In this document: piece after piece, positions 18,390-25,771 of the stretch
Position numbering within the stretch: position 1 is the stretch's first letter
How the letters are laid out: each line of letters begins with the position of its first letter
Source of the DNA: UBA2040 sp002384725
Lineage (GTDB): Bacteria; Bacteroidota; Bacteroidia; Flavobacteriales_D; Crocinitomicaceae
Reading direction: 5' to 3'
Assembly (NCBI GenBank): GCA_963926475.1
Contig: CAWUXE010000001.1
Span: forward strand, 1 to 64,000
DNA: 64,000 nt
Made by a program: the position numbers and the translations under genes
The notes under the pieces: generated by a model
The model's database searches: none
Told to the model about the DNA's origin: nothing
What the model saw: only the letters and a program-made list of their open reading frames with translations

Positions 18390-19601
18390 ATGAACTTACA
18401 CGAATATCAAGGAAAATCAATTTTAAGCAAATATGGGGTTGCCATTCAAAGAGGTGTTGTCATAGATAAATTGGAAGATGCAGTAACTTCTGCAAAAAAA
18501 TTATCGGAAGAAACAGGTACAGAATGGTTTGTCGTTAAGGCACAAATTCATGCTGGTGGTCGAGGTAAAGGAACAGTTGAAGAAACAGGTTCGCATGGTG
18601 TTGTTTTGGCAAAAGGAATTGACAAGGTTGAAGAAACGGTAAAAGGAATCCTTGGTGGTCACCTTGAAACAGCACAAACGAATGGAGTTGGCAAGATGGT
18701 CAACAAAGTTTTGATTGCTGAAGACGTTTATTACCCTGGAGAATCTGAAACAAACGAATTTTACATGTCCGTTTTATTGGACAGAGAGCAAGGTTGTAAT
18801 GTAATCGTTTATTCAACTGAAGGTGGAATGGATATCGAGCACGTTGCTGAACATACACCCCATTTGATTCACAAAGAATTTATTGACCCACGTGTTGGTT
18901 TACAAGGGTTTCAAACAAGAAAAATCGCTTTCAACTTAGGATTGAGTGGACAAGCGATGAAGCAAATGACAAAATTCGTTTCTGCACTTTACGCAGCTTA
19001 TGAGGGATGTGATGCTTCTATGTTTGAAATCAACCCAGTTTTGAAAACGTCGGATGATAAAGTTATTGCTGTAGATGCAAAAGTAACTTTAGATGCGAAT
19101 GCTTTGTTCCGTCACCCTGATTATGCTGCAATGCGCGACAAATCAGAAGAAGATCCAACCGAGGTAGAAGCTGATGAAGCTGGATTGAACTTCGTGAAAT
19201 TGGACGGAAATGTTGGATGTATGGTCAACGGAGCAGGATTGGCAATGGCGACGATGGATATCATCAAACTTTCAGGCGGAAATCCTGCCAACTTTTTGGA
19301 CGTAGGAGGGACAGCTGATGCGGAACGTGTTGAAAAAGCCTTCCACATTATTTTGAAAGACAAAAACGTAAAAGCAATTTTGATTAATATATTTGGAGGA
19401 ATCGTTCGTTGCGATCGAGTTGCACAAGGAGTTGTTGATGCATATAAGAACATAGGAAGTTTTCCAGTTCCTCTTATCGTGCGTTTGCAAGGAACCAATG
19501 CTGTTGAAGCGAAGCAATTAATTGACGATTCAGGTTTGGATGTTAAATCTGTTGTATTGTTGCAAGAAGCGGCTGATATGGTTGCTGAGGTGTTGAGCTA
19601 G
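18390..19601 (+). CDS. sucC: Succinyl-CoA ligase (ADP-forming) subunit beta
   Basis: TCA-cycle enzyme subunit that binds nucleotide and couples succinyl-CoA hydrolysis to ATP or GTP formation, in complex with SucD. The 403-residue product (family about 390) begins with the canonical MNLHEYQGK. It has the ATP-grasp domain (VVKAQIHAGGRGKGT near residue 48), the metal-site segment FEINPVLKT, and the C-terminal CoA-ligase part with INIFGGIVRCDRVAQGVV. No sucD follows; the gene ends in a strong terminator, so the alpha subunit is encoded elsewhere, as in many Bacteroidota. Confidence 0.95.
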   Translation: MNLHEYQGKSILSKYGVAIQRGVVIDKLEDAVTSAKKLSEETGTEWFVVKAQIHAGGRGKGTVEETGSHGVVLAKGIDKVEETVKGILGGHLETAQTNGVGKMVNKVLIAEDVYYPGESETNEFYMSVLLDREQGCNVIVYSTEGGMDIEHVAEHTPHLIHKEFIDPRVGLQGFQTRKIAFNLGLSGQAMKQMTKFVSALYAAYEGCDASMFEINPVLKTSDDKVIAVDAKVTLDANALFRHPDYAAMRDKSEEDPTEVEADEAGLNFVKLDGNVGCMVNGAGLAMATMDIIKLSGGNPANFLDVGGTADAERVEKAFHIILKDKNVKAILINIFGGIVRCDRVAQGVVDAYKNIGSFPVPLIVRLQGTNAVEAKQLIDDSGLDVKSVVLLQEAADMVAEVLS

Positions 19602-19620
19602 AAATTAAATAGATATATCA

Positions 19621-19670
19621 AATCCCATTTCAATCCCAATAGCTATCGGAATTGAAATGGGATTTTTTTT
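19621..19670 (+). terminator. Rho-independent terminator after sucC
   Basis: A perfect 14-base stem (19621-19634 with 19651-19664), with a loop that can itself pair further, runs into a T-tract to 19670. It starts 20 bases after the sucC stop codon. The remaining bases to 19875 show nothing I can name. Confidence 0.9.
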
Positions 19671-19875
19671 GATGAATAATTTGTAATGTTGGAATTATGA
19701 GAATCGATGAGAACCATTGAATCATAGAAAACCATTGAAATCCTAAGCTTATAAAATTCGAAACTTTTAAAAGCTGAAAAGTTTTGAAATCCATCTGACA
19801 ATGAAATAGTTAAACATTCAAATTTGTTTATTAAAGGCCAAAAAAAATCAAGCACTATTGCACTTCAAAACTAAG

Positions 19876-20604
19876 TTATCGACTCCAAATCTCCCAAGCC
19901 TTCAAAGCTTGTTGCTCCAACATAGGTCGACCATTCAATATTACCGCGTCATTCTCTTCTGCACGACGCAAAAAATTCGTTTTTTCAGGATTGTAAATCA
20001 AATCTATGACCAAATGCTCCTCCGTTAAAAACTCAAATGGAAACTGAGGACATTTATCTACTTCTGGAAAAGTGCCAACTGGCGTAGTATTTACAACCAA
20101 CTTACACGCCTTAAGCATGTTGTCATTCACCTCATCATACCCATACTGCTTTTCGTCTTTTGGATTACGACTTATTTTTATCACATCAATGCCCAAGTTT
20201 TCAAGCACGTACGAAACTGCCTTGCTTGCGCCACCTGTCCCCAGAACAATTGCCCGCTCATGCTGATAGGTCAAGAACGGTTTGATCGATTGAGCGAAAC
20301 CAAAGGCATCGGTGTTGTGTCCAATTTTCTTTCCATATAGAAATTGAATAGTATTGACAGCTCCAATGTTAAGGGCTTCTTCCGACAGTTGATCCAGATA
20401 TGGAAGAATGGCAACTTTATATGGAACAGTGACATTTAAACCATCCAATTCATCCCTCTTCAAGAGGCTTTCAACCTCCGATATATGGGCCAAAGTAAAA
20501 TTCTCATATCGAGCATCAATATCTTCAGCTGTAAATTTTTGGGTAAAAAATTCCTTAGAGAAAGAGTGGTCTGTATATTCGCCTATTAATCCGTAAGTCT
20601 TCAT
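19876..20604 (-). CDS. aroE: Shikimate dehydrogenase
   Basis: Reduces 3-dehydroshikimate to shikimate with NADPH in aromatic amino-acid synthesis. I chose the ATG at 20602-20604 (242 residues, MKTYGLIG) over a longer frame. It places the family start where expected and overlaps the previous gene by four bases (ATGA). Landmarks are the substrate-binding NVTVPYK near residue 60, GAVNT, the NTDAFGF segment, the dinucleotide loop LGTGGASKAV, and the late LIYNPEKTNFL. The protein is a little short compared with E. coli AroE (272), as is common in this phylum. Last gene of a minus-strand run that begins with the rhodanese gene. Confidence 0.92.
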   Translation of the reverse strand: MKTYGLIGEYTDHSFSKEFFTQKFTAEDIDARYENFTLAHISEVESLLKRDELDGLNVTVPYKVAILPYLDQLSEEALNIGAVNTIQFLYGKKIGHNTDAFGFAQSIKPFLTYQHERAIVLGTGGASKAVSYVLENLGIDVIKISRNPKDEKQYGYDEVNDNMLKACKLVVNTTPVGTFPEVDKCPQFPFEFLTEEHLVIDLIYNPEKTNFLRRAEENDAVILNGRPMLEQQALKAWEIWSR

Positions 20605-21527
20605 GCTTTTTTGGAACCTAATCGTTCTAACCCAAGCACCAAGATGAGTGCAATAATTGCGCAACCGATAGCGAAAATTAATTTTGGATCACCTGCAAAG
20701 TCTTGAGGGAGAACGTTGGTCATCATCCATTCCTCTCGACCATCACTGTGCACAACCAAAGGTGCATCACCTACATTTACTTTCCAGGGCCATACTTTAT
20801 ATAATGAACCGATCATAAATCCAGTCAAAACGGCAATGGTCAATTCTTTGTATTTCGTAAAGAGGAATTTAAGCAATCTTACAAATGACAAAAGTCCAAC
20901 AACACAGCCGGTAAGAAAAACGGCAATTGTCATAATATCTTTGTTGTCCAAAGCTTTTAAAACAATATGATAAGAGCCCATTAAAACCAAAATAAATGCG
21001 CCTGATATTCCAGGTAAAATCATGGCGCAAATGGCAATGCATCCGCTAATAAAAATGTACCAATTTCCTGAAACCGATGCAGTAGTTTCAATGGAAGTGA
21101 TATACATGGCCGCTATGGTTCCTAAGGCAAATGCGGTAATCACAGGAATCGTCCACTTCGATATAGTTTTGCCAATCAGTATAGCACTAGCCACAATTAA
21201 ACCAAAGAAAAAACTCCATGTTAAAACGGCTTCATTTTCAAGTAAATAGCGAACAATTTTTGCCAATCCTAATACTGAAACACCAATTCCAACGAACAAA
21301 AACAGAAAAAAGGTTCCATTCACATGTTGCCAAAATACTTTCAATCCGTCTTTTCGCAAAACTTTTAATGCACCCAGATTAATATTGTTGATTGACGAAA
21401 TTAATTCTTCGTAAATCCCGGTGATAAATGCGATGGTTCCGCCTGAAACGCCAGGAACAATATCTGCAGCTCCCATTGCTATTCCCTTTAGGGTCAACAA
21501 TCCATTTTGTGCAAGCGATCTTTTCAT
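20601..21527 (-). CDS. DUF368 membrane protein, probable polyprenyl-phosphate (C55-P) flippase
   Basis: A 308-residue integral membrane protein with about eight hydrophobic segments. It carries the DUF368 hallmarks near the N-terminus (GIAMGAADIVPGVSGGTIAFITGIYEEL) and their internal echo (CAMILPGISGAFILVLMGSYHIVL), an inverted repeat typical of the fold. DUF368 proteins (PopT) have been shown to return undecaprenyl phosphate across the membrane for reuse in cell-envelope synthesis; the assignment here is by family. Its start codon shares one base with the stop of the upstream rhodanese gene, and its stop overlaps the aroE start, so the three are likely one transcript. Confidence 0.85.
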   Translation of the reverse strand: MKRSLAQNGLLTLKGIAMGAADIVPGVSGGTIAFITGIYEELISSINNINLGALKVLRKDGLKVFWQHVNGTFFLFLFVGIGVSVLGLAKIVRYLLENEAVLTWSFFFGLIVASAILIGKTISKWTIPVITAFALGTIAAMYITSIETTASVSGNWYIFISGCIAICAMILPGISGAFILVLMGSYHIVLKALDNKDIMTIAVFLTGCVVGLLSFVRLLKFLFTKYKELTIAVLTGFMIGSLYKVWPWKVNVGDAPLVVHSDGREEWMMTNVLPQDFAGDPKLIFAIGCAIIALILVLGLERLGSKKA

Positions 21528-21844
21528 TAGTATGTTTCTAGTTGGTTATCAATTTCAGTAATCCAATTCAAGATTCCGCCTTCCATTATGTATAGATTTT
21601 CAAATCCGTATTCACATTCCATCAGATTTGCGACTGCCTCAGCACGCTTTCCTGTTTTGCACATGATTACAACTGAACCGTTTTTATCGATTTCAGTATG
21701 TCTTTTGGAAATTTGCGCCATTGGGATTTGAAGTGCTTTGATTGAGCATATCGCCCATTCGTAAGACTCGCGAACATCTACAATTTGCCATTTTTCGGAT
21801 GAAAGAATCGCTTTCTGTAATTTCTTTGGAGTAATCCATTGCAT
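21527..21844 (-). CDS. Single-domain rhodanese-like protein
   Basis: A 105-residue cytoplasmic rhodanese. It has the DVRESYEW entry motif (residues 23-30) and the active-site cysteine C62 in CKTGKRA, which carries persulfide in sulfurtransferases. It closes with the standard LYIMEGGILNWI. The active-site loop is the six-residue type. Substrate and partner are not deducible. It starts the run rhodanese-DUF368-aroE. Confidence 0.88.
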   Translation of the reverse strand: MQWITPKKLQKAILSSEKWQIVDVRESYEWAICSIKALQIPMAQISKRHTEIDKNGSVVIMCKTGKRAEAVANLMECEYGFENLYIMEGGILNWITEIDNQLETY

Positions 21845-21879
21845 GCTTTAAATTTTCGGCAAATATAAGGGTATTTACT

Positions 21880-22350
21880 TTATTTTACCTTCAAAGAAAG
21901 TGTCATCACGAAGGTCGCTACTATTTCCTTTTTCGTATTGAATGCCTCGACGAATATATCCTCATTTTGGCGCTCACCTGTGGATTGAGAAGTCTCCATT
22001 TGTTGGGTAATTTTTCGCCCTTCTTTGCAAACAAAAGTTATGTCTGTTTCGGCTCTTTTTATAAATTCAGCCTTACACGATTTAAAGGCCAATGATAAAT
22101 TCAAACCTTTCTCTACGCCTAAATAGTAAGCGTGAATTCCAGCTGCGGTATCTGCACCTACGGCCAACGCACCAAAATACATCGAATTCAAATGATTTTT
22201 AGTCCGACGGCGTAGTTTAATTTTCATCACTACCTCATCTTCATTAATAGAAACCAATTTGGGGTTGGTAAAACCTAAAATGGGAATTTTAAACTTCCCG
22301 AGCAACCAAATATTTCGTTTTAACTTACTCAAAGAGATTGGCTTACCCAT
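21880..22350 (-). CDS. Hotdog-fold protein, DUF4442/PaaI-like thioesterase
   Basis: A 156-residue protein with the hotdog pattern: a helix-strand opening and the central segment HLNSMYFGALAVGADTAAGIHAYYL, in which the Asp of GADTA sits on the hotdog helix. It ends with beta strands rich in charge (ERQNEDIFVEAFN, EIVATFVMTLSL). Proteins of the DUF4442/PaaI group hydrolyse acyl-CoA thioesters; no substrate can be assigned. It overlaps the 3' end of the upstream nitronate monooxygenase gene by eight bases, so the two are translationally linked and may serve a common acyl- or nitro-compound pathway. Confidence 0.7.
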   Translation of the reverse strand: MGKPISLSKLKRNIWLLGKFKIPILGFTNPKLVSINEDEVVMKIKLRRRTKNHLNSMYFGALAVGADTAAGIHAYYLGVEKGLNLSLAFKSCKAEFIKRAETDITFVCKEGRKITQQMETSQSTGERQNEDIFVEAFNTKKEIVATFVMTLSLKVK

Positions 22351-23299
22351 TGTATTCTTGTTTTAGTTGCGTTACTATTTCAGACACTTTTCGAATACTT
22401 TTAACATGTTCAATACTCGGTCCAGCGCACCAAACTGTTTTATAGGTAGCACTAAATGCTGCTTTTTGCAAAGATTTCATCCCTTTAATAAATGTAAAGG
22501 CTTTCATCCATTTCTTCAAATTCTTGTTCTTATTGAGGAATCTTTCAAGCCAATTTTGGCGAGTTCCAACTTTCTCAACATAAGGAGTTTTAATAACTGT
22601 ACAAGGTGTTCCAGACAACTTGGTGGACATTACAATATCCTTCTCACCATAATCCACGCAGGCCTGCTTGTATTCTTGAGAAACGGGCGCTTCTTCCGTT
22701 GCGATAAAAATGCTTCCCATTGAAGCGCCTGCAGCTCCTTTTTCGATTATTGCTTTCAATTCTTGCCCAGTACCTATTCCACCAGCTGAAAGCACTGGAA
22801 TAGAGCAGTTTTCGTTCAACATCGGAACCAATTCATTCATCGGTATATTTCCTGCATGCCCTCCAGCTTCCTTGTTCACTGCTATTAATGCATCGGCACC
22901 TAGTGCTTCCACTTTCTTGGCAAATTTCAAATCAGTGACATCACAGAAGACCTTTGTTCCAACCTTATGTGCTTCGCGAATCGTTTCTTCGGGCGAACCT
23001 AAAGAAGTGATGATAAATGACACTTTTTCCTCGCAACAAACCTTCAATTGTTCCTTGTATCTGAAATTAGATTGATTAACGATTAAGTTGATCCCAAACG
23101 GTCCGTCCACTTCCTTTTTTATGCCTTGAATCGCTGCGCGAAGTTCGTCGGTCGTTCGATAATTCAACGCTGGAATCGCTCCGGTAATACCCGATTTCAC
23201 AGCTTCAATTATCATTTTATCGTTGGAAACCAAAAACATAGGCGCCATGATAACTGGAAACTCAATATTCAACAATTCACAAAGTACTGGTCTTTCCAT
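22343..23299 (-). CDS. Nitronate monooxygenase family flavoprotein
   Basis: An FMN-dependent TIM-barrel enzyme of the nitronate monooxygenase (2-nitropropane dioxygenase) family, which oxidises alkyl nitronates; some members are enoyl-ACP reductases of the FabK type. I chose the ATG at 23297-23299 (318 residues, MERPVLCELL). The longer frame adds 16 unlikely residues. Landmarks are the barrel entry FPVIMAPM, the NKEAGGHAG motif with the catalytic-type histidine, and the phosphate-binding LSAGGIGTGQEL. It overlaps the downstream thioesterase-like gene. Between its start and menA lies a repeat element (23357-23522). Confidence 0.82.
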   Translation of the reverse strand: MERPVLCELLNIEFPVIMAPMFLVSNDKMIIEAVKSGITGAIPALNYRTTDELRAAIQGIKKEVDGPFGINLIVNQSNFRYKEQLKVCCEEKVSFIITSLGSPEETIREAHKVGTKVFCDVTDLKFAKKVEALGADALIAVNKEAGGHAGNIPMNELVPMLNENCSIPVLSAGGIGTGQELKAIIEKGAAGASMGSIFIATEEAPVSQEYKQACVDYGEKDIVMSTKLSGTPCTVIKTPYVEKVGTRQNWLERFLNKNKNLKKWMKAFTFIKGMKSLQKAAFSATYKTVWCAGPSIEHVKSIRKVSEIVTQLKQEYNG

Positions 23300-23356
23300 T
23301 TCGAATGATTTACTATGCAAACATAATATATTTTCACCAGACATCATGACATTTCA

Positions 23357-23522
23357 GCCATGAATTGCACGAATTTTCACCAATGTATGGTTTGTTAGGT
23401 TTTTTTGATGTGGCATGAAAAGTAAATTAAATAAAACTTCCAGTGATGGATTCTCAATGTCAGAATTATTAATTATTACCGTCTACCAAAAACCATTCGT
23501 GAAAAATAGTGAAATTCGTGGC
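23357..23522. repeat. MITE-like element with imperfect 24-base terminal inverted repeats
   Basis: The left end (23357-23380, GCCATGAATTGCACG...) and right end (23499-23522, ...GTGAAATTCGTGGC) are inverted repeats that match at 20 of 24 positions around about 118 bases of non-coding AT-rich DNA. The CACGAATTT/AAATTCGTG phrase is of a kind I associate with dispersed non-coding repeats in Bacteroidota. There is no ORF inside. Confidence 0.55.
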
Positions 23523-23541
23523 AAAACCACTCGATAAACCC

Positions 23542-23549
23542 TAAATTTG
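23542..23549 (+). promoter_or_regulatory. Candidate -7 promoter element for menA
   Basis: TAAATTTG ends only four bases before the menA ATG, so transcription would begin at or beside the start codon (a leaderless message) if this is the promoter. Confidence 0.4.
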
Positions 23550-23553
23550 GACA

Positions 23554-24492
23554 ATGGATAAAACAAAGGTTTGGCTCAAAGCAATGCGATTGCGAACACT
23601 ACCACTTTCTCTGTCGGGAATTATTATTGGTTCGCTAATAGCACTAAAATTGGGTTATTGGAACGCGTTAATTTTTATTCTAAGTCTGTTCACAACTATT
23701 TTTCTCCAAGTACTTTCAAATCTTGCCAACGATTTAGGCGATCATCTTAAGGGAACAGACAATGAAGACCGAGTTGGTCCGAAACGAACGACTCAAACAG
23801 GCGAAATATCCGTTTCAGAAATGAAAAAAGCAGTAACATTTCTTTCCGCTTTAAGTTTGATATTTGCTGGATTACTCATTTGGGTGGCTGGACGTGAAAT
23901 GTCCTCAAGTCGCATTTGGACGTACATTTTCCTCGGGATTGGAGCAACTTTGGCCGCTCTATTCTATACACTTGGTAAAAAAGCCTATGGCTATAGCGGC
24001 AAAGGAGATTTGTTTGTCTTTATCTTTTTTGGTCTAGTAAGCGTTCTTGGTGTTTACGGATTATATGCGCCGTTTTTTTACTGGCAAATTGTTCCAGTGG
24101 CAGTCGGTGTGGGCCTCTTGAGCGTTGCTGTTTTGAATCTCAATAACATGCGTGACCACATTAACGACAAAAAATCGGGCAAGTTTACTTTAGTGGTTAA
24201 AATGGGAATTGAGCAAGCCAAAATTTATCATACAGCTTTGATACTTATAGCTTGTTTTGCTTTTGCTTTTTCGTCGCTGATGTTTGGAGATTTAGCGCCA
24301 TTATCTATCATTGCACTTATTCCATTGTTGTTTCATTTGAAGCGTGTTTTGGAGACCGACAAGGAAGAAGATCTTGATCCAGAATTGAAAAAAGTAGCTT
24401 TGAATACCTTCGCCATTTCTTTGATCTTTGGCATCTTAATTAATGTCCAATTCATATCCCATTTTTTCCATAATTTGATGCATGGATATTAA
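23554..24492 (+). CDS. menA: 1,4-dihydroxy-2-naphthoate polyprenyltransferase
   Basis: UbiA-family integral membrane enzyme that attaches a polyprenyl chain to 1,4-dihydroxy-2-naphthoate, giving demethylmenaquinone. The 312-residue product has the entry AMRLRTLPLSLSGIIIGS. The first prenyl-diphosphate/Mg site is LANDLGDHLKGTDNEDR, and the second is in NLNNMRDHINDKKSGK. Eight to nine membrane segments are visible. It overlaps menC by eleven bases, so both menaquinone genes are co-translated. The other men genes are not here. Confidence 0.93.
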   Translation: MDKTKVWLKAMRLRTLPLSLSGIIIGSLIALKLGYWNALIFILSLFTTIFLQVLSNLANDLGDHLKGTDNEDRVGPKRTTQTGEISVSEMKKAVTFLSALSLIFAGLLIWVAGREMSSSRIWTYIFLGIGATLAALFYTLGKKAYGYSGKGDLFVFIFFGLVSVLGVYGLYAPFFYWQIVPVAVGVGLLSVAVLNLNNMRDHINDKKSGKFTLVVKMGIEQAKIYHTALILIACFAFAFSSLMFGDLAPLSIIALIPLLFHLKRVLETDKEEDLDPELKKVALNTFAISLIFGILINVQFISHFFHNLMHGY

Positions 24493-25552
24493 GTTCGAAC
24501 ATAAAATATTTCAATTCAAAACCCCAAGTGGAACATCCAGAGGCATTTTGACAGAGAAACAGGCCTGGTTTATCCAAATAATGGAAAATGGAAAAATAGG
24601 TCTTGGTGAATGCAGTGTTATTCCAGGATTGAGCCCCGATTATGAAAGTATCGAACAGTATGAGAAATTACTTTCGAAACTACGAGAACTGGCATCAGCG
24701 ATCAATTTGACAGATTTCGAAGGACAGAAAGAATATGATTTGCTCACCGCAATTAAGGAAAAGACGCGCATTTATTCTGATTTTGAAAAATACCCTTCAC
24801 TCCTATTTGGATTTGAGTCGGCTGTCCTGAATTGGTCTGCCGGCAAATCTGAATTGTATTTCGATACGCCTTTTTATCAGGGTGAACAGAAAATTCCGAT
24901 CAACGGTTTGGTTTGGATGGGTTCGCCTGATTTCATGAAAAATCAGATGGCGGATAAGGTTGAACTAGGCTTCAATTGTATCAAAATGAAAGTGGGTGCT
25001 ATAAATTTTGAAAGTGAAATAGAGCTGCTTTCATCAATTCGGAACGCGCATCCAAAAGATAAAATGATTTTACGCGTGGATGCCAATGGAGCTTTCACCA
25101 AGGAGAATGTTCACGAAAGACTTACGAAACTGGCGCAATTGGATTTACATTCTATCGAACAACCTATTGCTCCTAATCAGCATGAATCAATGGCTGACCT
25201 TTGCCTCGAAAACATTCTACCTATTGCTTTGGACGAAGAATTAATCGGTATTCATTCTAAGGAGGATAAAATAAAATTGCTAGACAATATCAAACCACAA
25301 TACATTATTCTAAAACCATCTTTGCACGGAGGAATCCTCGGTTCTAAAGAATGGATTGAATTAGCCAAAGAACGCAACATTGACTGGTGGATGACCTCAG
25401 CATTGGAATCGAACCTGGGCTTGGCATGCATTGCGCAATTTACATCGAAGTTCCCAATAGACAAACATCATGGTTTGGGGACAGGGAGTTTGTATTTAAA
25501 CAATACGGAATCTCGACTAAAAGTTGAGAGTGGGGAGATCTTGTTTAAGTAG
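24482..25552 (+). CDS. menC: o-Succinylbenzoate synthase (enolase superfamily)
   Basis: Dehydrates SHCHC to o-succinylbenzoate in menaquinone synthesis. The 356-residue protein shows the muconate-lactonising subgroup layout: a capping domain (SGTSRGILTEKQAW, GLGECSVIPGLSP), the catalytic lysine pair in IKMKVG near residue 166, metal ligands in RVDANGAF, IEQPIA and LDEELIG, and the second lysine in ILKPSLHGG. Placement directly after, and overlapping, menA decides for OSBS over dipeptide epimerase. A repeat element follows the stop. Confidence 0.9.
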   Translation: MDIKFEHKIFQFKTPSGTSRGILTEKQAWFIQIMENGKIGLGECSVIPGLSPDYESIEQYEKLLSKLRELASAINLTDFEGQKEYDLLTAIKEKTRIYSDFEKYPSLLFGFESAVLNWSAGKSELYFDTPFYQGEQKIPINGLVWMGSPDFMKNQMADKVELGFNCIKMKVGAINFESEIELLSSIRNAHPKDKMILRVDANGAFTKENVHERLTKLAQLDLHSIEQPIAPNQHESMADLCLENILPIALDEELIGIHSKEDKIKLLDNIKPQYIILKPSLHGGILGSKEWIELAKERNIDWWMTSALESNLGLACIAQFTSKFPIDKHHGLGTGSLYLNNTESRLKVESGEILFK

Positions 25553-25580
25553 AATCGATTCTTTAAATGCTTGGGGAGAG

Positions 25581-25722
25581 ACCTCCCTCTGTTCCTCCCT
25601 GTCTGCCGAAGAGGCAGACTTGCATGAGGGATGTTCAAATCTCGCTTCGTTATTTTGGATTAAACTCTTTTAATGTTCACCTACTAGCTATTTCCCTCCA
25701 ATATGGAGGGATTAAGGGAGGT
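25581..25722. repeat. MITE-like element with ACCTCCCT/AGGGAGGT ends and internal palindromes
   Basis: Perfect 8-base terminal inverted repeats (25581-25588, 25715-25722) bound about 140 bases. Inside are two hairpins: GTCTGCC-gaaga-GGCAGAC at 25601-25619 and TCCCTCC-aatat-GGAGGGA at 25693-25711. The second palindrome recurs in variant form at 55942-55961 and 58258-58277. No coding frame. It sits between the convergent menC and M14 peptidase genes and could also act as a terminator. Confidence 0.6.
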
Positions 25723-25771
25723 GTATCGCCGATAAATTGTTCTCCGAAATCTAACTTCAAATCAAAACAAC

